Source: a virus
Length of the DNA stretch: 43,599 bases
Direction: 5' to 3' (one strand)
Virus record (IMG/VR): IMGVR_UViG_3300025163_000006
Coordinates: 1 to 43,599 of that record
Part shown: in pieces, positions 7,989 to 16,440 of the stretch
How positions within the stretch are numbered: the first letter of the stretch is position 1
Layout: each line of letters begins with the position of its first letter
The notes under the pieces: model-generated
What the model was told of the DNA's origin: nothing
Database searches by the model: none
Seen by the model: only the letters and a program-made list of their open reading frames with translations
Position numbers and translations under genes: made by a program

Positions 7989-8633
7989 ATGGCTTACTTC
8001 TGGGATGTTGATATCACCGAGGTCTCGCTGGTCAAGAAGCCAGCGAACCGCAGGCGTTTTATACTCCTGAAGCGTGAGGAGGCAGACATGCCAGACACCA
8101 AAACGGCAACAGCTCCCGAAGAGGAGCGCACACTTGAGAAGCAGTTTGACTTAGATAAGTGGATACGTGAGGTCCAGGATATCGTCTCCTCTTTGGCTGA
8201 TAAGTTGGATGAGTTTGTGGGCAAAGATAAGGTCGAGAGTTTGCCCGCAGATATCAAGTCGCTGCTTGTCAGCTTAAAGGAGACGTTGGGTGTTGGGGCA
8301 TACCCGTATCCGTATGCGAGAGGGCCGCATCCCTATCCGTATGCACGTGGCCCCTACCCCCATCCTTACGCCAAAAAGGCTGAGGAGAAGGGTGATGACA
8401 CACCTGAAACCACCGAGCAGGTGAAACAGGAGACTCAGGATACGGGTACACCCAACAATACGCAACCCACACAGGATGCTCAACCGCAGGAGGCCGCAAC
8501 GGCCAACCCAGAGCCTGAGAAGGCAGAGCAGAGTGGTATCTCGAAAGAGGTTGAACAGCAGTTGATTGACCTTATCACCAAGATAGGTGAACAGATTGAA
8601 CATCTGAGCAGGTTACTCGGAGGCGAAGCATGA
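7989..8633 (+). CDS. Scaffold-like protein carrying the protease C-terminal motif
   Basis: 214 residues. The N-terminus (about 6-23) reads D-V-D-I-T-E-V-S-L-V-K-K-P-A-N, the pattern that normally ends prohead proteases of the XkdF and related families. Next come helical charged stretches (50-95), a Tyr/Pro/Ala/Arg repeat (about 98-125: YPYARGP and PYPYARGP units), a disordered acidic Glu/Gln/Pro/Thr region (125-180) and a C-terminal coiled coil. That composition and the place immediately upstream of the capsid gene fit an assembly scaffold that is degraded during maturation. It overlaps the capsid start by 4 nt. Confidence 0.6.
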   Translation: MAYFWDVDITEVSLVKKPANRRRFILLKREEADMPDTKTATAPEEERTLEKQFDLDKWIREVQDIVSSLADKLDEFVGKDKVESLPADIKSLLVSLKETLGVGAYPYPYARGPHPYPYARGPYPHPYAKKAEEKGDDTPETTEQVKQETQDTGTPNNTQPTQDAQPQEAATANPEPEKAEQSGISKEVEQQLIDLITKIGEQIEHLSRLLGGEA

Positions 8634-9868
8634 AAGCAGTAGTTGAGAAGCTTACTCAGCTTTCCAAGAGCATTGAGAAATTGAACGAGAAAGCCGAAAA
8701 GGCACTTAAAGCTAAGAATGTCGGTAGCCGAGCTACCGCAGTTATACCACCGACATTTAGTGTGAAGCCAGTCACGACGGTTGAGGAGATACTAAAATCC
8801 GAGGACCCGAAACTCAAACCCGTGCGTGAGGCAGCTGATAACCTCTACCTCATGTCGGTGCTTTCGGGTAGGGACCCACGCACACTTCCATACTGGGATG
8901 TCTACATGAAGACACTCCAGAAGGCGATTGATATGAGCACGGGCACAGGTGCTGAATGGGTGCCAACTTACTTCTCGACTGAAATGATTGAGCGGATAGA
9001 GCTCGAACTCAAAGTTGCCAAGCTATTCCCCATCTATAAGACGGATTCGCCGAAATATCACTTCATGCAGAGGAAAGGCACGCTTTCGGCTTACCTTGTG
9101 AGCGCAGCCACCCAGATAACTGAGGAATCGCTCAGCAACTACACGGGTGAGGTGACAGGTACGACCAACAAGATAGCCGTCTATCTACCAGTAGCTGATG
9201 AAGTGGTTGAAGGTAATCCCAGCGCACTCCAGCTTGTGAAGGACGATATTGCACACACGATAGCGGCGGCTATTGAGAACGCCATCATCAACGGCGATGA
9301 CAGCGACTCTCATATGGATAGCGATGTCACGAGTGCTACCGACCCACGTAAGGCATGGAAAGGTTTGAGGAAGCTCGTCACCTCGTCAGCCAAGAAGGAT
9401 GCTGGTAACACGGCACCTGATACAACTGATTTACGTGCTGTACGTAAGGCGATGGGTAAGTATGGGGTCGACCCAAACGACCTCGCATGGGTTGTCGGTC
9501 CTGCAGGTTATTATCACCTCATGAACCTCGAAGAGACGAAGACCGTCGATAAGTATGGTCCCGATGCTACCATCAAGACGGGTAAAATCGTGACCTTCGA
9601 TGGTATAGAGGTTGTGCCTTCGGGTTACGTGAGGGAAAACCTCAATGCCAGCGGCGTATACGACGGCACGACAACCGACCGCACAGTCATCCTGTTGGTG
9701 AACAAGAGGGCATTCATGCTTGTATGGCTACGCCAGATTAAGCTCGAAAGCGCAAGGAACATCAGGCGACAGGCAACCGAGCTCGTGGGTGTGGCGGAAC
9801 TCGACTTCGTACCTCGGATAGCAAGCACTGAGACAATTGTTGGTATGCTGTACAACGTGCCATCTTGA
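8630..9868 (+). CDS. HK97-fold major capsid protein
   Basis: A 412-residue protein fitting the HK97 capsid family that tiles the icosahedral head. Residues 1-60 are a Lys/Glu-rich helical delta-like domain, probably removed by the protease. The remainder shows family features: a Gly-Thr-Gly-Ala-Glu-Trp-Val-Pro segment at about 104-111 (start of the mature N-arm/E-loop region), a helical P-domain with an Ala-Ala-Ile-Glu-Asn-Ala-Ile-Ile-Asn-Gly-Asp core near 224, and a C-terminal A-domain strand region. Length is typical. Confidence 0.88.
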   Translation: MKAVVEKLTQLSKSIEKLNEKAEKALKAKNVGSRATAVIPPTFSVKPVTTVEEILKSEDPKLKPVREAADNLYLMSVLSGRDPRTLPYWDVYMKTLQKAIDMSTGTGAEWVPTYFSTEMIERIELELKVAKLFPIYKTDSPKYHFMQRKGTLSAYLVSAATQITEESLSNYTGEVTGTTNKIAVYLPVADEVVEGNPSALQLVKDDIAHTIAAAIENAIINGDDSDSHMDSDVTSATDPRKAWKGLRKLVTSSAKKDAGNTAPDTTDLRAVRKAMGKYGVDPNDLAWVVGPAGYYHLMNLEETKTVDKYGPDATIKTGKIVTFDGIEVVPSGYVRENLNASGVYDGTTTDRTVILLVNKRAFMLVWLRQIKLESARNIRRQATELVGVAELDFVPRIASTETIVGMLYNVPS

Positions 9869-9901
9869 TGATATGATTTAGGGTGACGGCCACCTCTCGT
9901 G

Positions 9902-10432
9902 ATGGCGTTATTGACACTTGACGAAGCAAAGGAATTTTTGCGGATAACAGGTACAGAGGAGGATAGCCTCATCTCTTCACTCATTGAGCAGGCGAGCCAG
10001 ATGGTTGAGTCTTACTGCGACCGTTACATTGAGAAGCGCACCAATTTGACTGAGGACTTCTTTCACGTGAAGGATAGAATATTATTGCATGCATACCCGA
10101 TAATCAGCATATCGGCGGTGCAGCTGGTGGATGCTGAAGGTAACACCACCGATGTCACGGAATACACAACAGACGATAATCTGGGTATCATCTATTTGAA
10201 TTCTGAGTATTCAGATGCACACTTTCGGGTGACTTATACAGGTGGTTACGAGAATATACCTGCGGACATCAAGTTTGCGGCTATGTATCTGTTGGGTCAA
10301 ATCTATCGCATAAGCACCGATGGTGCACATGGAGTTAAGGCACGTACAGCACCCACAGGGTCGGTAACTTACTACATACAGGATATGGCACCCGTTGTGA
10401 AGGCAGTACTTGATAGATACAAAAGATGCTGA
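9902..10432 (+). CDS. Head-tail connector (gp6-like adaptor)
   Basis: 176 residues from ATG 9902; GTG at 9899 would add one Met. The opening Leu-Thr-Leu-Asp-Glu-Ala-Lys-Glu-Phe-Leu-Arg-Ile, followed by a helix with Leu-Ile-Glu-Gln-Ala-Ser-x-Met-Val-Glu-x-Tyr-Cys, is the hallmark of the gp6-like head-tail connector family, which forms a ring below the portal. It directly follows the capsid gene, as in many siphoviruses. Confidence 0.85.
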   Translation: MALLTLDEAKEFLRITGTEEDSLISSLIEQASQMVESYCDRYIEKRTNLTEDFFHVKDRILLHAYPIISISAVQLVDAEGNTTDVTEYTTDDNLGIIYLNSEYSDAHFRVTYTGGYENIPADIKFAAMYLLGQIYRISTDGAHGVKARTAPTGSVTYYIQDMAPVVKAVLDRYKRC

Positions 10433-10818
10433 ACATCCAGCTTGTGGGCTATGAATTGCTCGACAAGCGGTTAGGTATAATGCAGTACTATGGTGCACAG
10501 CTTGTGCGTAATGCATTATGGCGTGGTGCACAACTGATAGCGGATACAACGAAATCGAGGTATATGGATGGACCACACCCTGATTACATAATCACACGTA
10601 CGGGTAGGCTTAAGGCTTCTATACGACCGATACAGACCGATGATGGTGCAGCAGTAATCACAGACTGCATCTATGCAAGGGTACATGAATTCGGTTATCC
10701 ACCTCGTAACATACCTGCACGTCCATATCTATCACGTGGCTTCTATGCGGAGCTCGAACACATATACAAGCTGTTGGGTAGAGCATTAAGAGCTATGATA
10801 CTGGCAGGTCAGCAATGA
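10426..10818 (+). CDS. HK97 gp10-like head-tail joining / tail component
   Basis: 130 residues. An N-terminal helix, then a segment reading T-R-T-G-R-L-K-A-S-I and later Y-A-R-V-H-E-F-G with I-P-A-R-P-Y-L at about 93-103, match the HK97-gp10-like family (head-tail joining or tail-completion proteins). It overlaps the upstream gene by 7 nt and the downstream gene by 4 nt, indicating translational coupling in the neck-gene cluster. Confidence 0.85.
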   Translation: MLNIQLVGYELLDKRLGIMQYYGAQLVRNALWRGAQLIADTTKSRYMDGPHPDYIITRTGRLKASIRPIQTDDGAAVITDCIYARVHEFGYPPRNIPARPYLSRGFYAELEHIYKLLGRALRAMILAGQQ

Positions 10819-11228
10819 GCGTACGTGACGAGATACGCAATTTTATAAAATCGAAGCTCGAAACCCAGTATGATGCCGTGTATCTGGATTACAAGACACC
10901 TGATATGGTGCCCACATTTCCAAACCTTTCGGTAACCATAGGTGAGGAGCGTGTCAGCTACGGGCAAACCTTCTATGAATGTGATGTCGATATCATTGTC
11001 ACTATCAATGTCAAGGACAATAGCGACCCTATCTCTGTGCTGAATGACCAGATTGAAACGATTTATAAGCTTTTCTATCCCTATGTTATAGGGTGTCAGG
11101 ACACAGGTGTCGACAACCTGCTTTGGTTAAGAATAACTCGGATAATCACTGACGAGAGGTGGCTGTCACCTTTCGCTGTGGCACGCATGATATTCACAGC
11201 GAGGTACAGGATATATCAGGGGGCTTGA
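10815..11228 (+). CDS. Putative tail terminator protein
   Basis: 137 residues, alpha/beta. A helix at the start (R-D-E-I-R-N-F-I-K-S-K-L) is followed by beta strands around 40-70 and a final helix/strand. It resembles tail terminator/tail completion proteins (HK97 gp11 / lambda gpU type) in size and order: connector, gp10-like, terminator, tube. Sequence similarity alone is weak; position carries the call. The start ATG overlaps the previous stop. Confidence 0.65.
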   Translation: MSVRDEIRNFIKSKLETQYDAVYLDYKTPDMVPTFPNLSVTIGEERVSYGQTFYECDVDIIVTINVKDNSDPISVLNDQIETIYKLFYPYVIGCQDTGVDNLLWLRITRIITDERWLSPFAVARMIFTARYRIYQGA

Positions 11229-11431
11229 TGACAGAAAAGAAATTCAAGTGTCGGGTCATCCGATACTTTTACTACTTCGGTAAGGATTACTACGAAGGTG
11301 ATGTCATCGAGGTAGATGACGAATTCTATAACCGCTGGAAAGCATATCTTGAGAAGCTGAAGCCTGAAAAGGCGAAACCTAAACCCGAACCTAAACCAGA
11401 GCCTGGAATACCTGACACAGGAGGTAAATAA
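11228..11431 (+). CDS. Small basic protein with Lys-Pro-Glu tail
   Basis: 67 residues from ATG 11228, which overlaps the upstream TGA; an in-frame upstream start at 11159 would run through the previous gene and is not preferred. A beta-rich half (SH3-like: V-I-R-Y-F-Y-Y-F-G, G-D-V-I-E-V) is followed by a flexible Lys-Pro-Glu-Pro repeat. Its stop shares one base with the tail-tube ATG. Unknown role in tail or neck assembly. Confidence 0.6.
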   Translation: MTEKKFKCRVIRYFYYFGKDYYEGDVIEVDDEFYNRWKAYLEKLKPEKAKPKPEPKPEPGIPDTGGK

Positions 11432-12375
11432 TGGCTGCACCAACAATTATACGGCCACAGCTCGCATATATCGAGCAACGTGATGCCAACTACATGCTCG
11501 ACCTCACAGGTAACGTCGAGGTGCGGTTACAACGTGAGATTATCGACCGTGGCACACCTTGGTGGTTCCCAACCAGCGAGATAGCGGGCAAAGAATGGGT
11601 TGAGATACGAATACCGTTCACGTTGACGGATAGGAAAGACACATCCGAGAAGAAGATACCGTGGATTGAATTGCTCAAAACGTTGCCACTTGATTGCTCA
11701 GAGAGCTGGACAGGTACAGCAGCACCCTACACCTTCAATGGTGTCACATTTTCGATAACCCAGCAGCCATCGCATAACGTCTGCGATGTGATTATCACCG
11801 AAGGCAACCAGTATCGGAAGTTCACCAACTGCAAAATCAGCTCACTCACCATCTCGAAAGATGCACAGAACCAGCTAATCCTCGAAACCACTCTCTACGG
11901 GTTATACAGTAGCACGGGTTCTGCCACCAACGTGGGGATTGGCACATCAACTAACTATCCAACCCTCTGTATGCAACACAACAGCGGTAGCTTCGGCGAA
12001 AACTACATCTGCAGGTCGGCACGTATGACCATCACACCGACGCTTGCCGAACGTCCGAAACCCGAAGCTTCACCATTCATAACTGATTGGCGGGCAACCA
12101 GCGTCACAATAACTATTGAGAGCGAAATGGAGGCTGATGCTGCCGCTTGGTCGTCAAAGATACGAGATAGCCTCGGGACACAGGTTAGCTTCCTCTTCCG
12201 CTGGGGTGAACTCACAATAGGTGGGTCGACATTCACAATAGACACTAACCTGAAGGGTACCTTACAGTCCTACGATATTGGTGACGCCGATGGCATAAGG
12301 ACTTGGAGCTACACGATACAGGTGGATTGGGACGACACTTACAATGAAGTGTTGAAGCTCACCAGTATAACATAG
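11431..12375 (+). CDS. Major tail (tube) protein
   Basis: 314 residues, almost entirely beta. It sits where siphoviruses encode the tube protein, between terminator and chaperone genes. Segments such as E-W-V-E-I-R-I-P-F-T-L-T-D near 53 and the closing W-S-Y-T-I-Q-V-D-W-D resemble phage tail-tube proteins, which stack as hexameric rings. The SD AGGAGG lies 7 nt before ATG, within the end of the previous gene. A hairpin downstream of the next gene could favour high expression of this segment. Confidence 0.75.
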   Translation: MAAPTIIRPQLAYIEQRDANYMLDLTGNVEVRLQREIIDRGTPWWFPTSEIAGKEWVEIRIPFTLTDRKDTSEKKIPWIELLKTLPLDCSESWTGTAAPYTFNGVTFSITQQPSHNVCDVIITEGNQYRKFTNCKISSLTISKDAQNQLILETTLYGLYSSTGSATNVGIGTSTNYPTLCMQHNSGSFGENYICRSARMTITPTLAERPKPEASPFITDWRATSVTITIESEMEADAAAWSSKIRDSLGTQVSFLFRWGELTIGGSTFTIDTNLKGTLQSYDIGDADGIRTWSYTIQVDWDDTYNEVLKLTSIT

Positions 12376-12389
12376 AAAAAGGAGAGCCG

Positions 12390-13118
12390 ATGTCTAACGA
12401 GATGACCCATAAATTCAGCATGCAGGAGCTGCTCGAACGCCTCTATCGATACTTCGAGGTGACCGCCTGTTTGTCGGATGCCGAGACCATCAGTCCAAAC
12501 ACCTCGAAATCGGTTTCAGGTACGGCAGTCGACATACGTAACGTCGAGAATTTCGCCATCCAGTTTGTCGTTGGTGAAGACATCGATAAGCCAACCAATG
12601 TCACATGCACGGTCACAAATACGGGCTCAACACCTGACACCACGTATTACTTTGTGGTCACAGCGGTCACCGAAGACGGCTACGAAAGCGCAATCTCCGA
12701 CGAGGTGAACACGGGTTCGATAGACCCAGATGGCGGTGCCACCTACACCGTATCCTGGGATGCAGTTGATGGCGCATCGAAGTACAGGGTTTACAGGGGC
12801 ACATCTTCGGGCAATTACACGGAATACACAGAGACCACCGAAACTTCCATAGATGAGACCGCCACTTACAGTAGCGGGTCGACACCCGATACCCGTACGG
12901 TCACGTTTTATTTCTACACTTCGCCTGATGGTTCAACTTGGGATACTGTCGCTTGGAAGTCGCATTCTATCACCAGCACACCAGGTGAGAAGACTGTGCA
13001 AACAATTGACACCTATTGCTACAGCGGGTATATCAAGCTCGGCAAAATTGAGAATGGCGGCACGAATACTGGTGATACGGTGACGAATGTGAACGCCTAC
13101 ATCATACGTAAAGAGTGA
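12390..13118 (+). CDS. Virion surface protein with fibronectin-III-like domain
   Basis: 242 residues. The central part (about 70-165) reads as an FN3/Ig-like beta sandwich: a Pro-Thr-Asn-Val-Thr start, the Tyr-Tyr-Phe-Val-Val-Thr-Ala-Val strand, W-D-A-V-D-G-A-S-K-Y-R-V-Y-R-G, and an acidic Thr-rich end. Such domains decorate phage tails and may bind carbohydrates. The flanking regions are beta-rich and unknown. It may be a tail-tube decoration or a second tube protein. Confidence 0.65.
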   Translation: MSNEMTHKFSMQELLERLYRYFEVTACLSDAETISPNTSKSVSGTAVDIRNVENFAIQFVVGEDIDKPTNVTCTVTNTGSTPDTTYYFVVTAVTEDGYESAISDEVNTGSIDPDGGATYTVSWDAVDGASKYRVYRGTSSGNYTEYTETTETSIDETATYSSGSTPDTRTVTFYFYTSPDGSTWDTVAWKSHSITSTPGEKTVQTIDTYCYSGYIKLGKIENGGTNTGDTVTNVNAYIIRKE

Positions 13119-13152
13119 CGAGAGGTATAATGAAGTGCCTCTCGTATTTAAA
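13118..13152 (+). terminator. Hairpin, partial terminator/attenuator after the tail-tube/FN3 genes
   Basis: ACGAGAGG (13118-13125) pairs perfectly with CCTCTCGT (13138-13145), followed by ATTTAAA. The weak T-tract suggests partial termination, which would lower expression of chaperone and tape-measure genes relative to capsid and tube proteins. Confidence 0.5.
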
Positions 13153-13178
13153 CAAGGCAGTAATAAGCTGGAGGTGTA

Positions 13179-13583
13179 ATGATTAAACCAGTAAAAGTGG
13201 GTGCAACAATTGAATACACTTCAAGGCTCGACACAGGTAAAGAGAAAACAGTTTGGTTGCTAAGGGTTGTACCACTCGGTTGGCGCAAAGAGGTATGGAA
13301 TAACACGTCGAAGCTGGTGACCACCGCAGGCGCATTTAAAACCAACTATGTGCCGTCGGCTGATGAGTTGATTCAAATAGTGAAGATGGGTTTAGAAGGA
13401 TGGCGTAACTTTAAAGATGACGAGGGGAAAGAAATTACCCCGAAGTATGAAGCTGAGACCAAATATGGGCTGAAAGTTATAACTGATGAATCGCTCGGCA
13501 TGATACCGTGGCCTGTGTTGTCGGAGTTGGCAGGTGAGATAATGAGGCTCAACTTCCTGCAGGAGCCAGAAAAAAAAGGCTAA
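13179..13583 (+). CDS. Tail assembly chaperone, short form (gpG-like)
   Basis: 134 residues between the tube/FN3 and tape-measure genes, where lambda-type phages encode gpG. Alpha/beta with a central W-R-N-F-K-D-D region. It ends at CAG GAG CCA GAA AAA AAA GGC TAA, a run of eight A that forms a slippery site. The -1 frame stays open to 13954, giving the gpGT fusion. An AGCTGGAGG site lies 5 nt before ATG. Confidence 0.85.
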   Translation: MIKPVKVGATIEYTSRLDTGKEKTVWLLRVVPLGWRKEVWNNTSKLVTTAGAFKTNYVPSADELIQIVKMGLEGWRNFKDDEGKEITPKYEAETKYGLKVITDESLGMIPWPVLSELAGEIMRLNFLQEPEKKG

Positions 13584-13954
13584 AACTGCTGTTCACGGGG
13601 CTACTGGAGGGTATATCATGCGATGAATGCCTTAAACACCCAGAATGGCGTGAAATCCGAGGCTGCCAAAAACGTGGGAAACATTACTTCACGTTTCGAG
13701 ACGATAACGGAAAAGCTTATCGTATCTGGCGCTGTCCACTGGCTATTGCAACTCCATTCGAGTGGGAGATTGTCCGCCTATGGTCGTACTATCACGTTCA
13801 CCACATCCTACCCGAAGCTGGTGGAATTTACGACCAGCCTGCCTTCCTGTTCGAGGCATTTGATATACTGGATTCCATCTTCACCGAACGCAGAAAGCGT
13901 GAGGAGGAGAAATGGCTAATGGAGGCACGGCGACAAGTGCAACGCTGCAGGTAG
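13179..13954 (+). CDS. Tail assembly chaperone, -1 frameshift fusion (gpGT-like)
   Basis: Slippage by -1 at the A-AAA-AAA stretch (about 13571-13577) bypasses the TAA at 13581 and continues for about 126 codons to TAG at 13952. The extension carries C-D-E-C, a Cys/His pair further on (R-G-C-Q-K-R-G-K-H), the aromatic segment Y-R-I-W-R-C-P-L-A, and a helical charged end, so it may bind zinc. Long and short forms made in fixed ratio by -1 frameshifting just before the tape-measure gene are a conserved feature of siphovirus tail assembly. The fusion overlaps the tape-measure start by 43 nt. Confidence 0.85.
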
Positions 13955-16440
13955 TCCTCAAGGCGGTAGACCAGTTCACGCCCGTCATCCAGCAGGCACG
14001 TGCAGAACTTGCACGTTTTAAAGCGACCACACAGCAGGTAGTGGCTACCGCTACACGACCCTACACCCAAGCAACTAAGCAAGCAACACAGGCAGTTCGT
14101 GAACAATCGCAAATCCTTTATATTGTTGACCGTTATGGCGGTATAACAGCCAAAACTTTAAGCCAAGAAGTGGCACCAGCCCAAGAGGAGGTTGCCAAAA
14201 AGACGGAGGATGCAACCCGTGCTTTTAGGCGGCATAAGCAACAGATTTCTGAGCTACAGCGGTTCTACATGATGTTTAAGAATATTTTGATTTCCATGTT
14301 CATCTACTTTGCTCTCCGACCATTGCTATTCGGATTACAGCAATTAATCACCAATTATGCAGAGCAGGAGGAAGCGTTATTCAGGCTGTCGGCGGTATTG
14401 AAATCCACGGGTTTTGCCGCACGTGCAACCGCTATGGAGTTGGTCGATTTTGCAGAAGCATTACAACGCCAAACTATTTTTAGTGATGAAGCCATTGAAC
14501 GTGTTGAGGCTATACTTTTGACTTTCACAAAATTGAAAGCGCCTGTGCTCAAAGATGCAACCAAAGCGGTGCTCGATATGTCAGCCGCCCTCGGCACCGA
14601 TTTACAAACCGCTGCTATACGTGTGGGTAAAGCGCTTCAAGACCCAATTTATGGGGTGACAGCGTTAAGGCGTGTCGGTGTGAACCTTGACGACCAAACT
14701 AAAGAGCTAATTCGCACGCTCTTTAAGCAAGGCAAGGTGATGGAAGCGCAACGCATAATCTTAGATGAATTAGAAACTGAATTTGGTGGTATGGCGAATA
14801 TGCTCGCTGCCACCTTACCAGGGGCTGCCCGTAAGTTTAAGAATGCTTTTGGTGATGTGCTTGAACGTATTGGCGATACTATCAATAGGGTTACCGCTTT
14901 AAATGAACGTTTATACCTAATGGCTCGTCGAATGGAAATACTCAACAAACAGGCTGAGCTATTCAGGCAAGGATGGTTTGCTACAGCTGAAAGCGCAGCT
15001 CTCAATATGATGGTGGAAGGTATCGAAACCATTGCAGGTCTATTTGCTGAGAGCAAAGAAGCTTGTCAAGCATTGGGGATTGAGTTCTCGGAGAACAAAA
15101 ATACGGTAGATGATGTGATAGGTGGTTTGGTTTCAGGAACTCGAGAGATAAATGAATGGAGTGCACGTGCCCGAAAATTATACGATATTTTTGACGACAT
15201 CATTCCAGTTATCGACACTATACGGTCTAAATATAAAGACCAAATTTCGATTTTGGAGCGGGCACGCACGATTGGAGAAGTGACCAAAGAAGATAAAGAG
15301 AAAATTGCATCCATTGACGCTGAAATAGCGGATTTGGAAGCTCGAGTCTATGACTGGGAGCGCCAATTATATAATCTCGGCAAAGAACATCTTGATAAAT
15401 TGGGTCGCTTAAGACTCCAATATGCAATTGAGGAGGTATTAGCTGTCCGTGAGCAGCTTAAAATGCGGGCAGAGCATCTCAAAATCCAAACTGGAATAGT
15501 CGATAAATTGGAAGAAGAAACTGAACAGACCGAGGAGCTTGTCGATTTATATTCCCGATGGCGAACTTTAATGAACGATATAAAGACGTCGATAGACGAC
15601 ACCCTGCTCTCACAGTATAAACAAACCGAGTATTACACGGTACAGACCAAAGCTCTCGAACTCATTCAGGCATTTCATATGTGGATAGAGACGAAAAACA
15701 TCGGCTGGTTACAGGTTATGCAACGGATAGTTGACGAGTACCCAAAACTCAACGAGCAAATAGATGCTTCCATCGTGCCAGCAGAAAAATTTTACGGTAT
15801 CTGGCAAGCTATACATAGGTTGATGAAAGAGACTTACGAGCTACCGTCACGTTATCTAATACCTTCGGGCGCATATCCACAGCCACCCGAACAGATAATC
15901 CCTGGTCGCATACGATGGTTCGGTGGTGAGATGCTCATCCCTTACGAGGTAGGTGCAAAGACAGGCGAACAAATGAAGGTCATCGTCCGTAAGGCTATAT
16001 CAGGTGCTATCGACGAGGGTAGTGAAGAGGGGTTCGATTTCGCCTCTCGGTTTGCTACGCTGTTTAGCAATTCATTTGCCGATATGTTAGCTGATGCTGT
16101 CACCACAGGGATATTCGAGGGTTTCCAGAACGTTGAGCTTCGATTTGAGGATATTATGAAGCTGATTATGCGTGAAGCAATCTCTTTAGGTATCAGGTTA
16201 ATGCTTATGAGTGCACTCGGTATAAAAGGTGCACAAGAGGGTGCATATATAACTCGTCCCTCCATTATCAGGGTGGCTGAGCGTGAACCTGAGTATATCA
16301 TACCGCTGAGCAAGATGGCGAAATTTATGCAACCCGTTGTCTATTTAAAGATAGAGACCAGAGACCCATCAACTTGGGTGCAGAGCTGGGATAAACGCAC
16401 CATCTTGGTGCTTGAACGTAAGTTGAGGCGAGGTGCCTGA
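13912..16440 (+). CDS. Tape measure protein
   Basis: 842 residues, largely alpha-helical. It follows gpG/gpGT, as tape-measure genes do. It has an Ala/Gln/Thr-rich helical start, a hydrophobic segment at about 121-145 that could insert in the host membrane, a helical region typical of minor tail proteins at 150-350, coiled coil at 430-560, and a C-terminal stretch at about 770-830 with I-R-V-A-E-R-E-P-E-Y-I-I-P-L, common at tape-measure ends. At roughly 0.15 nm per residue the tail would be about 125 nm. The start has AGGAGG 4 nt upstream. Confidence 0.88.
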   Translation: MANGGTATSATLQVVLKAVDQFTPVIQQARAELARFKATTQQVVATATRPYTQATKQATQAVREQSQILYIVDRYGGITAKTLSQEVAPAQEEVAKKTEDATRAFRRHKQQISELQRFYMMFKNILISMFIYFALRPLLFGLQQLITNYAEQEEALFRLSAVLKSTGFAARATAMELVDFAEALQRQTIFSDEAIERVEAILLTFTKLKAPVLKDATKAVLDMSAALGTDLQTAAIRVGKALQDPIYGVTALRRVGVNLDDQTKELIRTLFKQGKVMEAQRIILDELETEFGGMANMLAATLPGAARKFKNAFGDVLERIGDTINRVTALNERLYLMARRMEILNKQAELFRQGWFATAESAALNMMVEGIETIAGLFAESKEACQALGIEFSENKNTVDDVIGGLVSGTREINEWSARARKLYDIFDDIIPVIDTIRSKYKDQISILERARTIGEVTKEDKEKIASIDAEIADLEARVYDWERQLYNLGKEHLDKLGRLRLQYAIEEVLAVREQLKMRAEHLKIQTGIVDKLEEETEQTEELVDLYSRWRTLMNDIKTSIDDTLLSQYKQTEYYTVQTKALELIQAFHMWIETKNIGWLQVMQRIVDEYPKLNEQIDASIVPAEKFYGIWQAIHRLMKETYELPSRYLIPSGAYPQPPEQIIPGRIRWFGGEMLIPYEVGAKTGEQMKVIVRKAISGAIDEGSEEGFDFASRFATLFSNSFADMLADAVTTGIFEGFQNVELRFEDIMKLIMREAISLGIRLMLMSALGIKGAQEGAYITRPSIIRVAEREPEYIIPLSKMAKFMQPVVYLKIETRDPSTWVQSWDKRTILVLERKLRRGA

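Noticed and set aside
13623-13919. 98-codon open frame between gpG and tape measure
   Set aside because: The -1 frame of gpG covers the same bases with a coherent 126-codon extension behind a slippery A run; this frame lacks a ribosome-binding site.
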